Assembly (NCBI GenBank): GCA_018296165.2
Contig: JACKQL020000001.1
Span: 1,550,001-1,614,000 of the forward strand
DNA length: 64,000 nucleotides
DNA from: Termitomyces sp. T153
Lineage: Eukaryota; Basidiomycota; Agaricomycetes; Agaricales; Lyophyllaceae
Direction of reading: 5' to 3'
In this document: positions 55,665-64,000 of the stretch, piece after piece
How positions within the stretch are numbered: position 1 is the stretch's first letter
Layout: every line of letters begins with the position of its first letter
Position numbers and translations under genes: made by a program
Notes under the pieces: model-generated
Database searches by the model: none
Told to the model about the DNA's origin: nothing
Seen by the model: only the letters and a program-made list of their open reading frames with translations

Positions 55665-55832
55665 CCCTCCTATCATCTATTTATTCTTCATGGGGGGATG
55701 CAGGTGACACTGACTAGAACATCATGATTACACTACTACAACACATTAATCTATAGCTTACATGTCATTCTCCATGCTCTAGATACATGAACATGCGATG
55801 TGCGCAACGCTATATATGACCACTCAAGCTCC

Positions 55833-57553
55833 TTACTTTCCGCATCCTGGACAACAATGTACAACCTCGTGTACGAACACATCGCACTCTGAACAAAAAT
55901 CATTCTTGCAATCTGGACATCTGTACCTTCCATACGGACTGAGCCCTTCACTCGTATGTGTCGCTGTCTGCGTCGGAAAAGGCCGCGAACACGCGTGACA
56001 GACCTTGGGCGCATTTGACGAGATTTGGTCCTCCGTAAGCCTGAGAGCGGGATACACCAATCCACGTGAGACAGTGCCGCAATCGCCGCCAAGAACAGAA
56101 CAGAACGACATACACAGCATCATACGCTTTCACAGGGAACAGATGATGATAGCTCCTCGCCAGATGCGGTGAGCTCACGATCATAAGTCCACACACATCA
56201 CAGTCCGTGGGGACGTCGCACACCTTCGCGAGGCACCGCGGACACAGAAAACCTTCACTCTTGATCTCGCTATGGCACACGCACAGGCCCGGCGGAGCAG
56301 TGTCGGGGAGACGCGTGGGGAAACCCATGAGCATGAGGTCTGCACTAGAGTTGGGTGCGCGGGAGTTGGGTGCGGAGCCTAGGCGGTTAAGAGACGCTTG
56401 CTGTGCAGGTGGGGGGATTAGTTCGAAGAGGAGGTCATGGAAATGCCCCTCGTTGAGGGCGACCCCGAATTGGCCTGTATATGTCGTGACGTAAGAGCGT
56501 GAATAGAAGGATGCAGAAAAGAGAGGTGGGCAGAGTACGTACCGCCGGTTTTTTCACATAGGGAACGACATATTTTCATTTCGGCCGCGAGAGCGACGAC
56601 AGAGATGCGGATTTTGGCTTTGACACAGGAATCGAGAGTGTCGTGGATGTTACCTGGGTCGCAGGTGGTAAGGGACCCAAAGACGATGATAATTTCGCGT
56701 GAAGAATGCGTAGGGAGGTGACTTTGAAGGACTGTAGGAGGTGTGACGGGGAGAAATGCAGAGTGAAATCATACCTCATGCTGCTGCGTGCCATTTCGAT
56801 AGCATTTTGGAGACTGGGTTCACCAGTAGGTTCTAGTTTGTGACGATCAGCTATATGTTTCAAAACTTCCTGGGGATTTCCTGGTCAAATTAGTGGATTA
56901 GCACCGTCGTGGACAACGGATAAGCAAGTACCAGACATCTCCCCGATGCGCTCTCCGATCCCTGCACGCATACCCACGATGCCAATTTGTCCGAGAGGAT
57001 TTTGATCAAACCATTCTGCAATGAATTCACGAGAATACTGCAGCATGAGGTCGAAACGCGTCGGGCGCATGTCGCGATCCATCATTGCCGCTGAGAGATC
57101 AAGTAGTAGAACGACATGTCGTATTATAGTGCGTCGTATCGCAGTAGACGGCGCAAGCAGCCTTGATCACCAAGTTGAGAAGAATGTAGTGTGTAGAACA
57201 GGAATACAGACCTCCGTCGGCGACCTCGAGCCATCCAATCGTCTACAGCGGCCTGAAGGCTTCCCGCTTCATCCTCCTGCACTGTTTCCCATGACCGAGT
57301 ATACGATGCCTCCCACGTATAGGCTTGCTATGTGGTCTTGCATGTGAGATACGTCCGCAACGAGGGAGATGAATCCGAATACCGTGTCTTTAGCCTTTCC
57401 CTTGCCCTTGTCGCGTTTACGTCTAGAGTCAGAGGCCTTGCCCTTGGATTTGGGGTTCTTGGAGAGTCCGGGATCTGCATCGTCGTCTACAGAGATGTCC
57501 GAGTCGGAGTCGTCGACAGCGATGAACTTGTCGTCGTCTCTGCGAGGCGGCAT
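55833..57553 (-). CDS. SSL1: TFIIH subunit SSL1/p44
   Basis: This core TFIIH subunit stimulates the XPD/Rad3 helicase in transcription initiation and nucleotide excision repair. ATG 57553 starts [10 protein letters not shown] with acidic and Lys-rich stretches. After an intron come [13 protein letters not shown] and the von Willebrand A-like domain ([65 protein letters not shown]). Two zinc modules follow: [20 protein letters not shown] with CDVCGL, and the RING-like end [23 protein letters not shown] and HCCPGCGK, stop 55833. About 450 residues, several introns. It faces HDA1 across only 91 bp. Confidence 0.93.
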
Positions 57554-57644
57554 GGAAGTTTGTTTTTGGGAAATGTACTATACAAACAAGGATTGATGGT
57601 GTCAATGTGGCAAGCTCAAAGATTCATCCGAGTTACACTCCAGA
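57554..57644. promoter_or_regulatory. Shared divergent promoter region (91 bp)
   Basis: This is the entire space between the start codons of SSL1 (minus) and HDA1 (plus). No TATA box is apparent. Promoter elements probably overlap the first exons. Confidence 0.5.
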
Positions 57645-60472
57645 ATGTCAAACAGCAATGCAGGGCCCTCTTCTGCTCCTGTCCACCATGACCTCCCTCA
57701 ACCCAACTCTCTTCCCCGCGCTTCTTCCGTTCCTCTCCATCCGTCAGGCTACACCGTTGGCTTTGTCTACTCTACTGAAATGATGTCCCATTTTTCTCCA
57801 ACTGGCCATCCAGAAACGCCTCATCGCATATCTTCTATATACAATGCGCTCACTGTCAACCATCACATCGTAAAAATGAAATGGATCCCTATCAGGCCTG
57901 TCAAAAAGGAAGAAGCATTGCTCGTTCATAGCGAGGACCATTGGGACAAAGTCCAGGCCATCAAAGGTGTGTTTCTACTACTGGACCTTTTCTTCATTGC
58001 TCAAAATTACGGAAGATATGACTGATCAGGAAATGGCTAATTCCACGGAATACTATGAGCAACTTTCGCTTTACGTCATGCAGGGAACGACCCGTGCCGC
58101 ACTATTGAGCTGTGGGGGCGTCATTGAGGCTTGTTTAGCAGTGGCGCGTGGCGAACTCCAAAAAACTTTTGCCATCGTTCGGCCACCTGGTCACCATGCA
58201 GAACCAGACGAACACATGGGTTTTTGTTTCTTCAATAACGTCGCAGTCGCTACAAGAGTGGTACAACAACTGACTCCCATTAAGAAAATTCTAATTCTCG
58301 ACTGGTGCGTTGATCCTTTATATATAACTTGTCAATATAAATTCGGCGTTTTGAAGGGATGTCCACCATGGTAAGAGTTTCTCTGCAAGGAATCTGCGTC
58401 TAGATTCAGTCTCTTTGAAAGGTAATGGAACTCAGCGTGCGTTCAATGATGATCCGAGCGTCCTATATATCTCGTTACACCGATATGAACAGGGAACATT
58501 CTACCCTTGTGGTCCGTTTGGTGGTATGCAGTCTTGTGGCGAGGGTCCCGGACTTGGATAGTAAGATGAACTTTTCGAAGGTTGACACACTCGCCTCTGA
58601 TGCCCCTTGAGTTCTGTCAACATTCCGTGGCCCGGAAGAGGCATGACAGATGCAGACTACATCTACGCCTTTCAAAAAATCGTGATGCCCATCGCTATGG
58701 AATTCGCTCCAGAACTCGTTATCAGTAGGTCGGCTTTACAACCTCTTCGAATACAACTTAGTCATCCCATGAAATCTAGTTTCCGCAGGTTTTGATGCCG
58801 CTGAAGGCGATGACCTTGGAGAGTGTCATGTGTCTCCAGCAGGATATGCCCACATGACACACATGCTTGCTGGTCTTGCTGGCGGTCGGCTGGTTGTTGC
58901 GCTTGAGGTTCAAACACTTTTTTCATTTCTCACAAGTTTCTCATTTTTTGATCTACAACAAGGGAGGATACAATCTGGATTCCATATCACGTTCCGCATT
59001 GGCTGTCACAAATGTTCTCCTTGGTGAAGCTCCGGGAGCGCTACCGCCGATGGTTGCCGGGGAGGAGGCTACGGAGACAGTCTTCCTTGTTGCGCATGAA
59101 CAAAACAAATTCTGGAAGAGTGTGGATCCAAAATCCTGCGAGCCACGAGAAGGTATGCTTGTTAATTTGAATGGACACTGGTGCCAATATTTGATGTCTG
59201 TTAGGACTGGAGGAGATCAGTTTCTCGATTCCAGGTATTGACTATGGTTTCGACCTGGCTTTTTTCTCATCATCATGTTTTTTCCCCTTAGAAGTTCTTA
59301 AGGCACACCGACAGCATTACTTATACACACAGCATGACATGATGCAGATCCCCTTGCTGACACCAGATTTGGAAAGACGATTTTCGACGCAAATATCTTG
59401 CACGTAGGTCCACAGCCCCCTCTATTGAGTTCCTATAATCAACATTCTTTAGGTCAGACCTTTTCGAGAACAACACAATGGTTGTTTTCCTTCATGAATT
59501 GTGAGATGAACTTCTCCACGTCCGTCCTTGCTGCGGAATCCTGATATCCGAATTAGTGGAAACCTACGCATCCAGTTACAGTCCTCTGCAACATTGAATG
59601 TTGAGATGGAGCGTTCATATCTGGTATATCATGGATGATATTTTGATATAGTCCTTCTCTAAAATTAATCCAGCTCGACTTCTCAAAAGAGCTGCTAACA
59701 TGGGTCAAAAGAGAAGGTTTCTCATTACTTGATGCTAACTTATTTCCAAAACCTGCGCCTAACTCTTCAGTAAGTTAATGACATACGATGTGTGGTGAGG
59801 GTGAAATTCAACCCTCGCCTGCGACATAGCGAACGAAGGCCTCGGAAGACTTTGGCAGGGATATATTACTATACCTGTGGGACAATTACGTGCAGTATGC
59901 TGACGTCTTTTTCGTGTGATCACTGTCTCATTTCTTCTTCTCAGACTTTCAGGTGCACGCAATGTGATTCTTATTGGCCACGGGCCTGGAAGTCGTCCGA
60001 TAATGGACCTTCTAGAACGCAGAAGTAGGTTGCAAAATGGTTGTTAATGTTGTTATTCTAATAACTGCCTTAGCCACTACTGTCCTGAAATCGGTCAAGG
60101 CTGTGATTCAGATAATCGGTCATTCTACTGTACCCGCAGTCCCAAAGTATATCGATGATTTGGCTGAGTGGTATCGAAAAGTCAGTCTCTTTCGTCACCT
60201 CAACTCGATAACTGATGAACTTGCCTAAGAATTCCTTCGTTGTACTTCCATCTACACATAGAGTGTTGACTCCCACACTCAAACCGAAAGATCTACGGAG
60301 GCACGGGGAATTGATTCCCATTGGTACGTGTCTCTTAGTAGTCAACTTTTGTCCATTGATATCGAGCATAATTTTAGATGAGTCTCAAGTGGTGAAGCTC
60401 ATTCATAGAGCGTTACCAGGGATAGCTGAGTTTGTCAACCAGCAGTTAGGGAAACATACAGAGTTATCCTAG
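57645..60472 (+). CDS. HDA1: Class II histone deacetylase Hda1 with Arb2-like C-terminus
   Basis: This zinc enzyme removes acetyl groups from histone tails to silence genes. ATG 57645 begins [10 protein letters not shown]. Catalytic motifs are complete: [38 protein letters not shown] (Asp and His zinc ligands), [23 protein letters not shown] (second Asp) and LEGGYNLDS. The deacetylase domain is followed by an Arb2-like domain: [61 protein letters not shown], ending GKHTELS, stop 60470-60472. About 12 introns, including a 14-nt microexon (58357-58370) that encodes the DVHH residues. Splicing is needed throughout. Confidence 0.93.
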
Positions 60473-63400
60473 AACACAAGAATACAATGTGGGAATTCTT
60501 GTTCAGCTTTTGGAAGGTCATGATACCTAAATGATATGTGGTGAAAGCAGGTATTAGTAAGGATGGCACATTAACAACAGTCATTATGGGATTTCTGTGA
60601 GGGCTAGTATGAACTATGACAGATCAAACTGTAGTAAAGTGGGCATAACTGGCAGGCTTGAAAAGGCCTTGGGCCAGAGCACCAGAAGGAATGTCTGTAA
60701 ATCACACCTGTATGTATTGTAGGAGGTGAAATATGGCTATGCCACAACTGCTCCTTGAGAAATAATAATGAATTTTGAAAAATAATGATGGATTTTTCAA
60801 AAAGAATGTGGTTGAAAGTGTTAGAACTCTAGTTGAACACCTGATGATCATAGATATAATCCTCAGGTCTTGTACACATGACTAATATTAATGTACTGTA
60901 CCTGATGATCATAGGTATAGTCTATCAAGTATGGTATCAGCAAGAAACAAGAAACTTATGTAAAAAAGATCTTGAACTCACTCTCAGTCTAAATGACAAG
61001 GGCATCATATAGTAAACAACTGTAATTTATAAGTATAGGCATAAGAAAAAAGGTCATAGTTAACAATGGGATGATAGGACAGTGAATGAATGAAAGAATG
61101 TGAATGTGAAAGGGTGAGTGATGAAACAATAAGTTGCAAGATTTATGGTGGCACAATGGGTTCTTACAGAAAGATCCTTCCAGTGGCATCACTTCATCTA
61201 ATTGGGCTTGGTACTGTAGGGGTGGTGAGATAATAAAAAATGAAAGAAGGAAAAAGGGAATAGACAGACCAATTCAACAGGTTTCTATACATAACTTCAT
61301 ATTTAGATACTTTCTGCATCAAGGTATGTACCATAGCACTCAAATATGTACTTACAAGTGATGTTGAAGAGGCAACTTTTGCTGGCTGTTTTCCAAAGAG
61401 GATATATCACCTGATTTGAATGTAATCAGATCCAGCTATATATAGCCAATGTATCTATGCATCCGAATTAAGAGTGAAAAAATTTCTTGGTACCTATAGT
61501 GCTTGGCTGCCTCTTTGAAAGATTGTTATGTGTTGTTGTAGGTAACTCCTCATTTACTAGATCCAAGTCCAACCTAGTGTAACCAAAGCATAGCACACAT
61601 TCATTGCCTCCATACAGTCTGTTATGACAGGTTTCAAGCCCCTAACAAGTCTTTGCACACTGACACTCTCAAACAGACCCACTGATAAGGAGATATGTAT
61701 GGGTAAATGAGTAATCAATTTCTTAGTCAAGACTTAGTGTTCAATTTCTTAAGTTTGTCATCCTTGTCTTCTCTAAGTTATTTCTAAAGTAAGGCAGAGA
61801 CCCAGCATATCATGACAGATGGCCTACTAAGGCTACAATTGCTAAATGAGATGCTGAATTAGTTCAAAACTTGTAATTTAATAGATAAATTTGACTTAGA
61901 GAGAGGTGAAAGAAAGTAATGTATTACCTCTACCATACTTATATTCTTCTATTAAGATCCATGACAGATGGCCTACCAAAGCTACAATTGCCAAATGAGA
62001 TGCTGAATTAGTTCAAAACTTGTAATTTAATAGATAAATTTGACTTAGAGAGGTGAAAGAAAGTAATGTATCACCTCTACCATACTTATATTCTTCTATT
62101 AAGATTCTTATAATGACCCATTACCATGGCAAGCATTACCACATCAAGATATATCAGAAATCCAATTGAAGGTGACATGTTTTAATCATGTAATGAATTC
62201 AAACTTCACTCAGTACACTGTCATTATCCAGATATAAAACAAGATTTTTTGGCTTTCATCAATATTTTACAGATCCCTTAGATTAGAAGATAAAAACTTT
62301 GCATCTCTATGCCAAGGTTGTATTTCAGCTCATTCAAGAAAGAATGCCTGAGAAGGGTCATTTTGAATGTAAAATGAAACATGACAAGTTTGTGACTGCC
62401 AAAGGCCTTAAGATGTTAAGTAGGATGCCAAGCTGAGTCTGAATATTTGTCATGGCCAATTCATCCCTTTGTCCATTTGAAGTTTGCCTCTCCCTCTTAT
62501 ATGCATTATATATGTTAAAATCAAACAGATTAGTAAGTACTATTGCTCTCCTGTAGCTTGAGTAACCTTCAGTTGGACATCACAAATTTGTCACACCTAC
62601 TTCAAGCTTCACTTGGTCAGTTTTATGGAGTTGGGACAAGACATATCATGATCTCCTTATCATGGAAATTAAAATCTTGCTTTGTCATGGAATCAGCAAG
62701 TGTGACAATACCTTAACAAGGGACTCAACAACAAGAATACATCTTGACACACAGTAAGCTCAAATCACCTCAGATAGTGCATCTTGACTCAATTGAAACA
62801 ATGCTAGCACTATAAATGGGCTGTTCTTGAGGAAATCTTTTTTGTCTGACTGAAGAGTGCTCTGAATAGTATTATGTACTTGTGCTTACATGACAACTTT
62901 GGGAAAAGTTAGATCTATATTTCCCTGACTGACCATTGATTTTTACTGCTTTTTTTGGCTTCACATACATAGAATTTGAGCTGGGATACAACTGTCTACC
63001 AGGGTCAGGTCTACTTTTTCCTTCTGCTTATCCATTTTCAGTTGGTTGGGTCTTGATATCAATGTTTGTCACACAAAATTTAGTTACAAAGCCACTATAT
63101 CCAAGCAGTATGGTCTAGTTGAAATATATTTTATCTACTTGACACACCAGAGATGTGTTGAGAGTTCACAATCACAATTTTGTTGGAATCTTGTGTTATA
63201 TATATGATAATCTATCTGGCATGAGAGAAATGCTTTTGGTTTTTTTTTAGCTAGACTTACCATTTCTTTGAGGCTTAAGCTCATAATCTCCAATTTAACA
63301 AGACCAATTAAGGTAACAAAGACTGTCTTTCAAATTGAGCAGTCCATACAGCTAAATTACTGCTGATGACTGAGGTCAGTGAATGTGCCAGAAGAGCTGA

Positions 63401-63690
63401 TCTTGATATGCCATGAATGTCAGACAATGTTTTGAACAAATCTCTTCTTGAGTAAGTTGCATTTATTTTTTAATTCATTCAGAGAAGGAACTCTGGAAGT
63501 ATCCACAAGACTTTCACTGCCTTACAAGATTGTTGTTCTGAACATAAACTAGAAACAAAGAAATGACAATCAACAAGGAAAACATAACCTCTGTCTGTTT
63601 TCTCTCTCATTGAATTATGTGGAGATGCAATTAGAGGGAAATTGTAGATGAGAAGTAATGAATTCTAATGTCACAGGGTACCAGGACCCC
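60473..63690. other. CpG desert, probable old silenced repeat
   Basis: About 3.2 kb of AT-rich sequence in which I find only one CpG (near 61,464). TpG and CpA are abundant, as expected after long cytosine methylation and deamination. All frames are short and no RT, transposase or other motif is recognisable. TGGTATCAGC at 60932 resembles a tRNA-Met primer site of Copia-type elements, and a CCTGATGATCATAG motif recurs at 60840 and 60901, but no LTR pair could be matched. Confidence 0.55.
61811..62106. repeat. 149-bp tandem duplication
   Basis: 61811-61959 (CATGACAGATGGCCTACTAA..) is repeated at 61960-62106 with three substitutions seen and a 2-bp deletion (GAGAGAGG to GAGAGG). Confidence 0.9.
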
Positions 63691-64000
63691 CAACACACCT
63701 CGGAAATTGTTGCCAATCTTCCTAAAACAGACCTGACCCTGGAGGACAACAGTAGCTAGGGATCTATGTATGACATGTATGGCATTTCTGAAAATAATCT
63801 ACAAAAGAATTGGACGAGAATTGCCACAAGTGGGTGACCTTTACCTGCACCATTTCATAACTAGTTCACGTTTCATATATGAGTCACCAACAGTAGTAAC
63901 GGCCTGGGTATCGATCCTGTAATTGCCCTCAGAGTAAGTTACGTAGTTTCCAAATGGCCATTCGTGCCTGCCATGAACGTACGTGAAATTCTCGGTGCTA
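63691..64000. other. Right flank of CpG desert, no gene seen
   Basis: CpG dinucleotides reappear abruptly (several within the last 300 bp), so the repeat block ends near 63,690. No coding motif is visible in the remainder. Confidence 0.4.

Noticed and set aside
17748..57553. A DNA-metabolism gene cluster (RAD10, MCM2, YCG1, SSL1, HDA1)
   Set aside because: The genes are scattered over 40 kb among unrelated genes and on both strands. This is ordinary housekeeping gene density.
60932..60942. TGGTATCAGC as a tRNA-Met primer site of a Copia element
   Set aside because: No LTR pair or pol remnants could be matched around it. A ten-base match is weak on its own.
62936..63118. 60-codon + frame in the CpG desert
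   Set aside because: Isolated and short, in AT-rich decayed sequence.

Overview
This window is nuclear DNA of a filamentous basidiomycete, most likely an Agaricomycete. Genes are interrupted by many 45-60 bp introns with GT..AG ends. The gene set is typical of mushroom-forming fungi: phenylalanine ammonia-lyase, an Hda1-type deacetylase with an Arb2-like tail, BTB/POZ paralogues and a CE9-like amidohydrolase. No species is assigned. Exon-intron models were built by eye, so internal boundaries are approximate unless given exactly.

1-10,242 is a GC- and CpG-rich block of two tandem copies of one LTR retroelement, laid out as internal A - LTR1 - truncated LTR2 - internal B - LTR3. No reverse transcriptase, integrase or protease is recognisable. 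The sequence just after LTR2 is a perfect 12-nt complement of the predicted 5' end of the element's RNA, as in Tf1-type self-priming elements. This fixes the element orientation as +. Each copy carries, on the opposite strand, an intact three-exon gene for a 341-residue coiled-coil protein.

10,243-13,390 is almost free of CpG. It holds a small non-autonomous LTR element (10,879-12,924, 466-bp LTRs, target duplication AGAAG) inserted in a decayed BTB/POZ gene on the minus strand.

14,722-60,472 is a dense euchromatic segment. In order it contains: a repeat-built membrane protein (+), RAD10/ERCC1 (-), an amidohydrolase (+), an HSL-type alpha/beta hydrolase (-), EMI1 (+), MCM2 (+), MIA40 (-), an NFKBIL1-like J-tail protein (-), casein kinase 2 alpha (-), a Sec7-PH protein (-), an iron-type alcohol dehydrogenase (+), an MMT-like cation diffusion facilitator (+), PAL (-), a Tcp11 protein (-), condensin subunit CAP-G (-), a NIPA-like transporter (+), SSL1/p44 of TFIIH (-) and HDA1 (+). 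Two divergent pairs share very short spacers (97 bp and 91 bp). The genes are mostly unrelated housekeeping functions. RAD10 and SSL1 both act in nucleotide excision repair, but they are 37 kb apart and nothing suggests a functional cluster.

60,473-63,690 is a second CpG desert, AT-rich and without a recognisable gene. It is probably an old methylated repeat and contains a 149-bp tandem duplication. The last 300 bp regain CpG but show no gene.
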